This document shows, one piece after another, positions 17,245-26,432 of a stretch of DNA of 64,000 nt (position 1 is its first letter; the number at the start of each line of letters is the position of its first letter). This stretch comes from JAIEPX01 sp963725255 (lineage in GTDB: Bacteria > Pseudomonadota > Gammaproteobacteria > JAIEPX01): the NCBI GenBank assembly GCA_963725255.1, contig CAVRXV010000018.1, forward strand, positions 1-64,000, written 5' to 3'. The notes beneath the pieces were generated by a model that was not told where the DNA came from, searched no databases, and saw only the letters and a program-made list of their open reading frames with translations. Position numbers and translations under genes: made by a program.

Positions 17245-20200
17245 TCATTGTCGCGGAGATTTGGGCTCAAATTCTGTTTTAAGCTTTTGAGAATTGTTAG
17301 GCTCACTTTTGTTGAATAGTTGAGAGGTTTCTATTAGTCGCTTATTGAGTTCTGAGATTACGCTGCGTTTTCTAAACATAAAGAAATTGAGGGGGGAAAT
17401 AGAGCATACTTTTCTATTATGTTTTATTGAATTGATAAACGAGAGCATCTCAGAAACTGATACTTTTATAATATCAGCTTTAAAGTATTCATTTAAATAG
17501 GTCGTTTTATGTTGATTAATTTGATCAAGAACGAAAACACCGATATCGAGTAGAGCTTCAATATGCTTATTATTATTAATAAGATCTTCAGTATTCAATG
17601 TTGACAGCTTATCTTTTAGAGTTAATAGCCAAATACCTAAATGCTGTGAATAACTGATAAGTTCTTTGAGTGATTGTATAGGCTGCAATGTAGCCGAATC
17701 TAATAATTTGTTGGCATACACTTTTTCAGTGCAGCATCCACAGCTCTTTGTAACTGATTCTGTAAGTGCTCGAAAGGATTGAAATAGGGCGGCATCACCG
17801 TAAAACAAGAAAAGTTTAGTAATATATTTTACATCCTCGCCTCGGAAAGTAAGAGAGAGGTATGGGAGTGCTTTTTCGTAGCCTGTAAGCAAGATTTTTA
17901 ATCCGTAAACGATATTTTTGCAATCTTTGGGAATAACGTTAAATTGCCAACCGTAATGAAATAATCGCCATTCTGCTAACTCCCTTTCGCTTAAAAAATA
18001 GGCTTCAAAAACTAATAGACAAACACTTTTAACCGTATCTTGAGGATCCGAAAGAGGATTAGGGTTGACTTTATCTTGCAGTAATTCTATGGCAGATTTG
18101 TTCTTTCGAAGTATGGCGAAGTCGAGTGCCAGTCTTAATCGACGCTCTGAGTGGTCATCATGGTAGCTTGTTTCATGTAGATATGAAGGCACAAGTAGAT
18201 CGTTTAAGTCATTCTTTATCACATACAATAACGTAGATTGTAATTGAATTTTACCAAAGTCATTATGTCGCCATTTTTGAGATTTTACTACATTGAACAA
18301 AGTACGAGCCAATATAACTTTGTTGTAACGAAGGGAAAATAATAGTGCGCGGCCAAATTCAGGACAAGTTTCTAGTTTAGGGTGCAATTTAAGATACAAT
18401 TCAATGGTTGCCCAGTCTATAGGTTTGCTATATGTTGCGTGTCTTATGGCACTGTTTAGAGGTTCATTGTCTGCTCCAAGATTCAAGAGCATAGTAATTT
18501 CTGTTTGTAAATTCTGTTCAATTGCTAGGGATAAAAGAGTCGTTAGTATCTTCCGACTAATAATTATTCCATCATTAAGATAGGGCCTGATTGTAGTCCA
18601 GTCGTTTCGCTTGGCAGATTCAATAAGCATATCGTAGACTGGGATTTTGGCATTGTCGTGAATGATATCCTCGACTATAAATGTGCTATCAAGACGTTTA
18701 ATGACACTGAGTAGAGAATATACTGTATTAGCTTGGTCATTGTCAGTAAATTGTGGGCTAGTCACGCTTCTAAATTTTTGAGTTAAATATAGTTTCCAAT
18801 AATGAAGGAATTTTGAAGTATTAATCAAGGCTGTAATGATGTTTGTATTATTAGAGGACAGTTTTCTTAATGCCAAATTAACTAACAATTCTTCAGTGGT
18901 TGATTTATCTATTCCTAACTTTTCATGCATCAATGTTTGTAATAATTTTAACAAGGAGATATCTTTGTGTTTCATACTTAAATCGAGAAGGCATTCAAAA
19001 AATGCGTTAATATAGGTTGGCTCTGAATAAGACAATAAATGTTTAAAGTGTAATAATGTGGATTCAAATACTTCAGAAAAATAATGCAGTGAGGAAATAA
19101 TATTTTTGTGGTTAGCAAGTAACAGTTTATGTTGACGTCCGTAGTGATTAAGCCTATATTCAGCGATATCAGGCTGGTTTGCAAAAAAGGCTTCGAAAAC
19201 TAAATGACAGACACTCAGTTTGATGCTGTTGGGGTCAATCAGTTTTGATGGCTTGTTTTTTACAATCAGTAGATTGGTGGCTAGTTCAGTATTTTTGTAT
19301 TTTGCTAAATCCACGGCGAGCTGATATCGAGCGTCGGAATATTCATCATGATAATTACTCTCATGTTCTAGTAATTGAGGAAACAGCTCTTTAGCATCAT
19401 GTTGAATTCCGTAGAGTAACGCTGAACTTAAAAAATATTTTTGACCATAATTAATTCGCCAGTCTGCACTAGCACCTTTTTGTAAAATTAGACCGGCAAG
19501 TTTTACTTGATTGTTTCTAAGAACTTCTAATAGTGCAAAACCTAAAAGTAGTTTGCTATGGTTTTCATAATAGGTAATAAGAAGTTCTACAAGATTCCAT
19601 CTATGTTTTTCCAAGGCTTTTATAAATTCTTTTTCTACAGATGCTGGACTTACGCCTTTTCTTTTTAATAAATAAACAACATCGGGTTCTTCTGAACGAT
19701 CTTTTCGATCACAGGCTAAGAAAAATAAATAATCTATTGTGTCTTGGCTAATATTTGAAAGTTCTTTGAGGCAAAGTCTTACAGTTGTCCAATGATTGTG
19801 ATAAGCAGCCTTTTTTAGTGTTTCTTCTAGACCGAGGTATTGAATAACGCGTGGATTTCCATTTTGGATGGAATAATCTATTAATTTATGTTTTTTTACG
19901 AGCTTTCCGTGTATTTCTTCCACCACTAGGTTATCGATCGTTGATTTTGTAATACTAATCAGATTAGAAGCTAAATCAAATGCTTCAGCCAGAATCAGAT
20001 GGGATATAATCGTATCGTCCTGTATAATATATTTATAAGCAACGAGTGAATCAAACACTACGGCAATTAGAGAAAATGACTCTTGTGAGTGACAGGCATT
20101 ATTTTCTCTGGAGGGTCTGAGCAATCGTAATAGCATACGAGTATAACCCTGTCTCATCATTTGAATAGCTAATGGAGTGCCGTTTTGAACGGGTTCTAAT

Positions 20201-21546
20201 AGCATTTCGGGTGTTATTATTTTTAGACCAAGTAAAAATTCGAAATTGTTATTTGAGAAAGATGCATTTCTGGAATCGAAATCGTTGTAAATTTCATCAG
20301 CTTTTTTTAAATCATCAGCCTGCATTGACCCAGTGTACCTAAACATATCATGAACTGGCTCTTTCTTAGAAACATCGCTTGGATTGGTGGGTTCGGTGGC
20401 CGGTGAGTTTTTGATATAAAATAGTATGGGTAGTTTGAATTTAGGATTGAGTTGATAGCCTTTGCTTTTTGCATAATCGGCGTAATATTCAAGCATTTCT
20501 TCCGAGAAGTCTTTTGCTAGTAGACGTGCTTCTAGATTATTAGCGCAGATGCAGATCATCCCTCTGAAAATATTAAAACGTTTTCGAGCAAGTACTTCAT
20601 TTGTGTTTTTCTGCTTTCTTCTTATATTGATATTTTCATCTTTAAATTTTTCAAATTCATTGTTTGAGTAAAGTACAGTATTATCTGGCTTTCTAAGTTC
20701 AGAAGACCGATGTGCCGCCAGCGTTTCTGCTTCAAAGTCAAAAGGTCTACTTACAGTGCCGCCATCATTAAGCAATAATCGGTTTATCATTAAATCTTTT
20801 ATATGGGTGAGTATTCCATAGAGTTTAGGGGTTCTACTTTTATCGAATCCGAAAGGAGTGGGTAGTGCGATAGGGCCTAAGAATGTGCAAGATTGAATTT
20901 GAGTAAAACTATCGTTCATAGTTGTTAATGAAGCTGCCTTGGCTGTTCGTGAAATAACAGTTCCATCGGCTGCTATGGTGAAATTTTGGCGCTTTTTTGG
21001 GCGTAGATTTTGTAGACGACGAGTACCATTTGGGGTTGGGATAATACCCTTAATGAATTTATCACTGAAATCATATTCATCGGCTCGAAGTGTTTTGATA
21101 AAATACTCTGTTAAAAAATCAGATGGTAACATCCCGTTTTTGAGCTTAGCTCCTCGACGGCAGAAAAAGTGCTGATCTTCAGTTAAGGTGATCTCATTGT
21201 GACTGATTTTGGGATATTCCGAATTTATAATAGGGAAAGCGTGTTGTGTGAAAGCGAAGAACGCTTGCGCTGTTTGTGAATCATTGAATGTCAATTTGAA
21301 TAGAGCATTGTCTACAGAGTCTTCTGAGGTTTCAGAATCCTGAAAGGCTGAAAATATCAATGCGTGTAAATTGTCAAATAATGCATCATCGGCAGGAATT
21401 TTTGAGGCTAAATAAGCTTCAAGATGGTCCCAGGTCACTTCGGGTCCAGTATGGGTAATTGTAATCTGGATGAGTTGGTTGAGGGTGTCTTGGTCTATGT
21501 TGCCCTTTATAGTCTCATCAAGTCGCTGTGTATAGTCTTTAGCCAT
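17245..21546 (-). CDS. Giant repeat protein, A-B fusion (array unit 4)
   Basis: 1433 residues. Residues 1 to about 960 follow subfamily A (MAKDYTQRLDETIKGNIDQD, FFCRRGAKLKNG, DGGTVSRPFDFE, AEYRLNHYGRQHKLL). From about 980 it follows the second half of subfamily B (KPIDWATIELYLKLHP, FGRALLFSLRYNKVILARTL, RLRLALDFAILRKNKSAIEL, ERELAEWRLFHYGWQF). Relative to an A-B pair it lacks the last about 230 residues of A and the first about 590 of B, plus about 190 residues before the final helix, a deletion it shares with 21615. It contains a KSCGCCTEK cysteine cluster. The tail ends EFEPKSPRQ instead of PDPxDI. Its own promoter is at 21572-21600. Confidence 0.85.
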   Translation of the reverse strand: MAKDYTQRLDETIKGNIDQDTLNQLIQITITHTGPEVTWDHLEAYLASKIPADDALFDNLHALIFSAFQDSETSEDSVDNALFKLTFNDSQTAQAFFAFTQHAFPIINSEYPKISHNEITLTEDQHFFCRRGAKLKNGMLPSDFLTEYFIKTLRADEYDFSDKFIKGIIPTPNGTRRLQNLRPKKRQNFTIAADGTVISRTAKAASLTTMNDSFTQIQSCTFLGPIALPTPFGFDKSRTPKLYGILTHIKDLMINRLLLNDGGTVSRPFDFEAETLAAHRSSELRKPDNTVLYSNNEFEKFKDENINIRRKQKNTNEVLARKRFNIFRGMICICANNLEARLLAKDFSEEMLEYYADYAKSKGYQLNPKFKLPILFYIKNSPATEPTNPSDVSKKEPVHDMFRYTGSMQADDLKKADEIYNDFDSRNASFSNNNFEFLLGLKIITPEMLLEPVQNGTPLAIQMMRQGYTRMLLRLLRPSRENNACHSQESFSLIAVVFDSLVAYKYIIQDDTIISHLILAEAFDLASNLISITKSTIDNLVVEEIHGKLVKKHKLIDYSIQNGNPRVIQYLGLEETLKKAAYHNHWTTVRLCLKELSNISQDTIDYLFFLACDRKDRSEEPDVVYLLKRKGVSPASVEKEFIKALEKHRWNLVELLITYYENHSKLLLGFALLEVLRNNQVKLAGLILQKGASADWRINYGQKYFLSSALLYGIQHDAKELFPQLLEHESNYHDEYSDARYQLAVDLAKYKNTELATNLLIVKNKPSKLIDPNSIKLSVCHLVFEAFFANQPDIAEYRLNHYGRQHKLLLANHKNIISSLHYFSEVFESTLLHFKHLLSYSEPTYINAFFECLLDLSMKHKDISLLKLLQTLMHEKLGIDKSTTEELLVNLALRKLSSNNTNIITALINTSKFLHYWKLYLTQKFRSVTSPQFTDNDQANTVYSLLSVIKRLDSTFIVEDIIHDNAKIPVYDMLIESAKRNDWTTIRPYLNDGIIISRKILTTLLSLAIEQNLQTEITMLLNLGADNEPLNSAIRHATYSKPIDWATIELYLKLHPKLETCPEFGRALLFSLRYNKVILARTLFNVVKSQKWRHNDFGKIQLQSTLLYVIKNDLNDLLVPSYLHETSYHDDHSERRLRLALDFAILRKNKSAIELLQDKVNPNPLSDPQDTVKSVCLLVFEAYFLSERELAEWRLFHYGWQFNVIPKDCKNIVYGLKILLTGYEKALPYLSLTFRGEDVKYITKLFLFYGDAALFQSFRALTESVTKSCGCCTEKVYANKLLDSATLQPIQSLKELISYSQHLGIWLLTLKDKLSTLNTEDLINNNKHIEALLDIGVFVLDQINQHKTTYLNEYFKADIIKVSVSEMLSFINSIKHNRKVCSISPLNFFMFRKRSVISELNKRLIETSQLFNKSEPNNSQKLKTEFEPKSPRQ

Positions 21547-21571
21547 AGTTTGCTCACATTTCTAGTGATTA

Positions 21572-21600
21572 TTTATACCATATTTGTGGATATTAATCAA
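21572..21600 (-). promoter_or_regulatory. Array promoter of unit 4
   Basis: Minus strand: TTGATT (21595-21600), 17 bp, TATAAA (21572-21577), extended -10 TGG. It sits in the 68-bp gap between two giant genes, 25 bp before the ATG at 21546. Confidence 0.75.
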
Positions 21601-21614
21601 GAATTCCTGAAAAA

Positions 21615-24600
21615 TCAGAGGGTTTTGTGCGCCTCAGAGGCATCGGTATCTGGCTCTAATGATTTATCGTGTTTTTGAGTGTTGTCAGGCTCAGGGTCTA
21701 AGATCAATTGGTGAGTATCTTTTACTTGTTGGAATAATTTTGATATTTCTTTCAGTTTTGTTGGACTAAAAAATTTGAATGAGGAACTACGGTAAAATTG
21801 TTGTGATTCATAGAATGTTATTAATGCCTCCACTGATCTTGATGTCGAATCAGGATGGATCTCATTTCTCAAATATCTTGCCTTATTGTGATTAATTTGC
21901 TCAAGAACAAAGACAATAATTTCTAATAGAGCTATCATTTGATCTAGTTCATTATTTTTTTTGCTCTCACGAAAAGCAATAAAAAGCTCTTTAGATGTCA
22001 ATGTATCTAACCAACGGTCAAAGTGGTTTGAATCTTTAATAAACGCCATTAAAGCGTGTCTATTTTCTAGCGGAGTTGCCAGTATTAGATTCTCCGCGAT
22101 GTTCTTTTCAACACAACATGAACACACTTTTATTGTAGAAAATGTTTTTTCTCGCATAATTATGCATGGTGTAGCATTGCCATAGTATAGAAATACATTT
22201 TCAATACACTTAAAAGGTTCATTTTCAAATGAATAAGGTAGATATAGTAAGGCTCTTTCATAGGCACTTAATAAGATTGTTAATCCTTCATGGATGTTGG
22301 TACAATCAGGCACAATAAATCCAAATTGACGACCATAATGAAATAATCGCCATTCCGCCAATGCTCTTTCGCCTATAAAATAAGCTTCAAAGACTAATAG
22401 ACAAACACTTTTAAGTGGATCGGTCGGATCTAATAGAGGATTTGGGGCAACTCTGGGTTCTAAGTAGTCTATAGCAGATGTATTTTTTAACATTTTAGCG
22501 AGATCCACAGCAAGTCTTAGTCGTCTTTTAGAGTCCTCATCATAATCGATAATGTCATGTTGGTAAGAAACCTCCAGTAGATCATTTATTTTGTATTTTA
22601 CGACATAAAATAAGGTCGATAGTAGTTGATATTCATGGTCACTTTCTCGCCATTTGTGAGATTTAACAACAGGAAATAACTTACGGGCCAATCCGATTTC
22701 TCTGTCACGCATTGCAACTAAAAGAGCGTAGCCGAATTGTGAATAATTTTCAGGATTTTGGATTGAAGAGAGATATGACGATATTGTGTCCCATTTAGGT
22801 GGTTTTTCTCTTACAGCACACCTCAATTCATGGTTTATTGCTTTGCTAAATGCCCTTGGCTTCCAGTGGGATCTAAGCTCGTCTCTTAGAGAGGGTTCAA
22901 TTCCTAATGATAAGATCGTATTTATTGTCTCCAGATAAATTTCGTCACTTTCTGAAAGATAAAATCTTACACCACTCCAATTTTTTCTTTCGGCCGCTTT
23001 CACAACCCTTTCATTAATAAAATCATTGATATTGTAGGAGTAGAGCTTTTTAAATCGTAAAAAAGTAGCTCTTTCAATTTCTACGTTTTGTTCCTCTGCT
23101 AATGATAAAACTCCATGAAATTTGTCCGAATCAATTCTTTTAATTTCTGAAAGATAAAGCTGAGCTAAATTCCATTTTTTAGCTAATATCGTCCAATCCA
23201 ATCTATGTTCAAGGCATCTAGTGATGCTTTCATCGTCTCTATCCCCGTATTCTTTAAGTTCTAAATATAAATCATTATTTTTTATCTCAATAATAATGGT
23301 GAATAAAATATCGGTTGCTTTATATGATACATATCTAGGATAAAAGAAATTTAGGATTAATTCTCGTTTCCAGTATCTTATATAATTTGAAGATTGAATT
23401 AATGCTCGAATACTATCTATATTACTCTCGGATAGTTTTGATAAAGCTAATTTAATTATAAATTGTTCTGTTTTGCTTTCGGTAATATTAAATATTTTGC
23501 AAAATAACTGTTGTAAGCGTCTGACAGGTGAAATATTGTTATCTTGTAGACATAAATCGAGAAGACTTCCAAAAAATGCATTAATATATGTCTCTTCTTG
23601 CTCAGATACAAAATCATTAAACAGTAATAAAGCGGTTTCAAATCCATCTGAGTAAGCTTCTAGGGCAGCTACAGTCGTTACGCTTTCACTCGTTGAAAGC
23701 CTGAATTGCGCAACCTCGGGTTGATTTGCGAACAGAGCTTCGAAAACCCTATAACAGCTACTTAGTTTGATATTGTCAGGATCAATCAGTTTAAGGTTTT
23801 TGTTGTCTACACGTAAAATATCAAGAGCTGAGTTGTTATTACGAACTCGAGCCAAATCTACCGCGAGCCAATAACGTGCTTCGGAGCATTGATCAGGATA
23901 GCTGTTTTCGTACTCAGCTAGATGTGGAAGAAGGTCATTAAACCCGAATCGAATCCCATATAACAAAGTCGAAGTTAAGGCATATGGTAAAGTTGAATCT
24001 GGTCTAGGGTGTGTATGGGTGCCTATTCGTAAAATTAATAAAGCAGGTCTAGATCGTGCTTTTTTAAGAGCTGCTAACAATAAGAAATAGTCTTCAAAGT
24101 TTTTGATGATATGTTCTAAGAGCTTGTCATCAGGTTTCTGCAAAGCACGTTCCAATGCTTTTTGAATTGCTTCGAAACTAACCTTTTTCTGTTTCAGTAA
24201 AAAAATAATATCTGTATCATTTGCGCTAACTTTTCTATCACAGGCTGCGATAAAGAGATGGTCAAGTGTTTCTTGGGTGATGCCCGAGTACTCCTTCAGG
24301 CAAAATCGCACAGTAGCCCAGTGGTCATGATCTACAGCCGCTCTTAGCATTTTTTCAATCCCAACAGAGTCAAAGTCATGGGATATTTCGCTAACAATAG
24401 TTGTATCTGAATCGTGTTGATATTTCTTTAAGTCTTCATGATAGGTTAAGATGATTTCTGAGAGCTTGTAATCTGAATTATCTAAAGTGTTTTTCAATGC
24501 TAGTTTAATCGTTTTAAGACTAATTTTTCTCTTTTTCAGTAAAAAAACTATATCTGACGTACTTGATCCACTTTTATTATTGCATGCTAAAATAAAAAGA

Positions 24601-26363
24601 AAGTCGACTGTTTCTTGACCAATGTTTGAATATTCTTTTAAGCAGAGACGAACTATGACCCAATGACCAAGTTCTGCAGCTAGTCTAAGATTTTTTTCAA
24701 GTCCAAAATAATTAAGGTGTCTGGGATTGACGGCCCCAAAATATTGGACAGCGGGAAATAATTCTAATTGTCTGTTTGTTGAACTAAGTATTTTAGTGGC
24801 TATTTCAAAAGCTTCTGCTCGTATAAGATAGAAGACGAGAATGTCGTTATTAAGCAGTTTTCTATTTTTTTTGATCAATGTATCGAATACTGTTGTACTC
24901 AATGTGCTTTGCTCATGTGGAGGTTGTCCATGAGATTGTCTGGAGGGCCTGATTAATCGCAATAACATACGAACATGGCCACATTGCATCATCCTAATCG
25001 CTAATGGAGTGCGGTCCAGGCTTGAAGCTGAATCAGTTAGCATTTTAGCCGAAATATTTTCTAAACCTAACAAAAACTCAAAGTTATTCCTGCTGATAAA
25101 AGCAGTTCTGGACAGTCTATTATCGTAAATTTGCGTAGCGGTTTTCTTGTCATGGAATCGCATTAATCTTGTATAGAGATAAATGCAATGCTGTGGTTCG
25201 TTATTATGTTCATTAAACTTTGGATTTATTGTGTAAAAAATAATGGGAACTTTAAATTTTGGATTAAGTTTAATGCCTTTACTTCTTGCATAGTCAGAGA
25301 AAGCTTCAAGTATTTCTTCTGAAAAATCTTTTGCGAGAAGTCGAGCTTCTAGGTTATCTGCACAAATACAAATCATCGCTCTATAAACATTAAATCGTAA
25401 TCTGGCGAGTACTTCATTAGTATTTATTTTGTATTTTCTGATTTTGCTATTTTCTGAAATGAAGCTAGTAAATTCTTCTTGTGAATAGAGTCTCATATTA
25501 TTATTGCTTTTTAGATTTTTAGCTTTGTATTCAGCGTCTGTTTTAGATGTGGCGTCAAAGGGCCTAACAATCGTTCCCCCATCGTTAATTAATAAACGAT
25601 TAAGTTTTAGGTCATTTCTGTGAGTGAGTATTCCATAGAGTTTTGCTTCTCGACTTTTATCAAATCCAAAAGCTGGTGTTAGAGCATCAGATCCTAAGTA
25701 TGTACAAGATTGATTCTGAGTAAAGTTATTATGGTCAGGTTTTTCTAAAATGGCATGGGCTTCTCTAGATCGAACAGATCCATCTCCCAATATAGTGAAA
25801 TCCTGACGTTCGCTTGGACGTAGATTTTGCAGGCGACGAGTACCGTCTTGGGTTGGAATGATTCCTTTTATAAATTTATCGCTGTAGTCTTCTATATCAG
25901 CTCGCAGTGTTTTTAGAAAGTAGTCTGTTAAAATATCCGGTGATAAATCACCAGTATGGAGTTTTGCTCCTAAACGACAGAAAAATAGCTGATCATCCGT
26001 CAAAATAATTTCGTTATTAACTATTTTAGGATATTCTGAATTGATGATGGGAAAGGTATGTTGGGAGAAAGCAAAGAATGCTTGCGCTGTCTGTGTATCA
26101 TTGAATGTTAATTTAAGCAAAGAATTGCTCACAGATTCTTCTGCAGCTTCAGAATTCTGAAAGGCTGAAAATATGAATGCGTGTAAATTGTCGAATAATG
26201 GGTCATTGGCAGGAATTTTAGAGGCTAAATAAGCTTCAAAGTGGTCCCATGCCACTTCAGGGCCAATATTGGCAATTGTAATCTGTATGAGTTGGTTGAG
26301 TGTTTTTTCACATAAGCTATCCTTTAAGGACTCATCAAGTAGTAATGTATAATCTTTTGCCAT
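21615..26363 (-). CDS. Giant repeat protein, A-B fusion with internal duplication (array unit 3)
   Basis: 1582 residues, the longest of the array. N-terminal two thirds are subfamily A (MAKDYTLLLDESLKDSLCEK, FFCRLGAKLHTG, RRLQNLRPSERQD, INDGGTIVRPFD). The last third is subfamily B (FGYALLVAMRDREIGLARKL, RLRLAVDLAKMLKNTSAIDY, ERALAEWRLFHYGRQF), with a VCSCCVEK cysteine cluster like that in 17245 and the same deletion before the final helix. A 130-residue repeat block occurs twice in succession: GLEKNLRLAAELGHWVIVRL... then GIEKMLRAAVDHDHWATVRF.... That duplication explains the extra length. Promoter at 26389-26417. Function unknown. Confidence 0.85.
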   Translation of the reverse strand: MAKDYTLLLDESLKDSLCEKTLNQLIQITIANIGPEVAWDHFEAYLASKIPANDPLFDNLHAFIFSAFQNSEAAEESVSNSLLKLTFNDTQTAQAFFAFSQHTFPIINSEYPKIVNNEIILTDDQLFFCRLGAKLHTGDLSPDILTDYFLKTLRADIEDYSDKFIKGIIPTQDGTRRLQNLRPSERQDFTILGDGSVRSREAHAILEKPDHNNFTQNQSCTYLGSDALTPAFGFDKSREAKLYGILTHRNDLKLNRLLINDGGTIVRPFDATSKTDAEYKAKNLKSNNNMRLYSQEEFTSFISENSKIRKYKINTNEVLARLRFNVYRAMICICADNLEARLLAKDFSEEILEAFSDYARSKGIKLNPKFKVPIIFYTINPKFNEHNNEPQHCIYLYTRLMRFHDKKTATQIYDNRLSRTAFISRNNFEFLLGLENISAKMLTDSASSLDRTPLAIRMMQCGHVRMLLRLIRPSRQSHGQPPHEQSTLSTTVFDTLIKKNRKLLNNDILVFYLIRAEAFEIATKILSSTNRQLELFPAVQYFGAVNPRHLNYFGLEKNLRLAAELGHWVIVRLCLKEYSNIGQETVDFLFILACNNKSGSSTSDIVFLLKKRKISLKTIKLALKNTLDNSDYKLSEIILTYHEDLKKYQHDSDTTIVSEISHDFDSVGIEKMLRAAVDHDHWATVRFCLKEYSGITQETLDHLFIAACDRKVSANDTDIIFLLKQKKVSFEAIQKALERALQKPDDKLLEHIIKNFEDYFLLLAALKKARSRPALLILRIGTHTHPRPDSTLPYALTSTLLYGIRFGFNDLLPHLAEYENSYPDQCSEARYWLAVDLARVRNNNSALDILRVDNKNLKLIDPDNIKLSSCYRVFEALFANQPEVAQFRLSTSESVTTVAALEAYSDGFETALLLFNDFVSEQEETYINAFFGSLLDLCLQDNNISPVRRLQQLFCKIFNITESKTEQFIIKLALSKLSESNIDSIRALIQSSNYIRYWKRELILNFFYPRYVSYKATDILFTIIIEIKNNDLYLELKEYGDRDDESITRCLEHRLDWTILAKKWNLAQLYLSEIKRIDSDKFHGVLSLAEEQNVEIERATFLRFKKLYSYNINDFINERVVKAAERKNWSGVRFYLSESDEIYLETINTILSLGIEPSLRDELRSHWKPRAFSKAINHELRCAVREKPPKWDTISSYLSSIQNPENYSQFGYALLVAMRDREIGLARKLFPVVKSHKWRESDHEYQLLSTLFYVVKYKINDLLEVSYQHDIIDYDEDSKRRLRLAVDLAKMLKNTSAIDYLEPRVAPNPLLDPTDPLKSVCLLVFEAYFIGERALAEWRLFHYGRQFGFIVPDCTNIHEGLTILLSAYERALLYLPYSFENEPFKCIENVFLYYGNATPCIIMREKTFSTIKVCSCCVEKNIAENLILATPLENRHALMAFIKDSNHFDRWLDTLTSKELFIAFRESKKNNELDQMIALLEIIVFVLEQINHNKARYLRNEIHPDSTSRSVEALITFYESQQFYRSSSFKFFSPTKLKEISKLFQQVKDTHQLILDPEPDNTQKHDKSLEPDTDASEAHKTL
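24090..24715 (-). repeat. Tandem duplication of a repeat block inside the unit-3 gene
   Basis: Two adjacent blocks encode parallel series: GLEKNLRLAA / HWVIVRLCLKEYSNIGQET / DIVFLLKKRKIS and GIEKMLRAAV / HWATVRFCLKEYSGITQET / DIIFLLKQKKVS. The other A-type paralogs have one. Divergence between copies shows it is not recent. Limits are approximate. Confidence 0.7.
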
Positions 26364-26388
26364 ATTTTGCTCACTATTTTAACCTATA

Positions 26389-26417
26389 TTTATACCATAA
26401 ACAGACGCTATATTCAA
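26389..26417 (-). promoter_or_regulatory. Array promoter of unit 3
   Basis: Minus strand: TTGAAT (26412-26417), 17 bp, TATAAA (26389-26394), extended -10 TGG. It lies in the 69-bp gap after the unit-2 gene. Confidence 0.75.
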
Positions 26418-26432
26418 TATTTATCTATAAAA

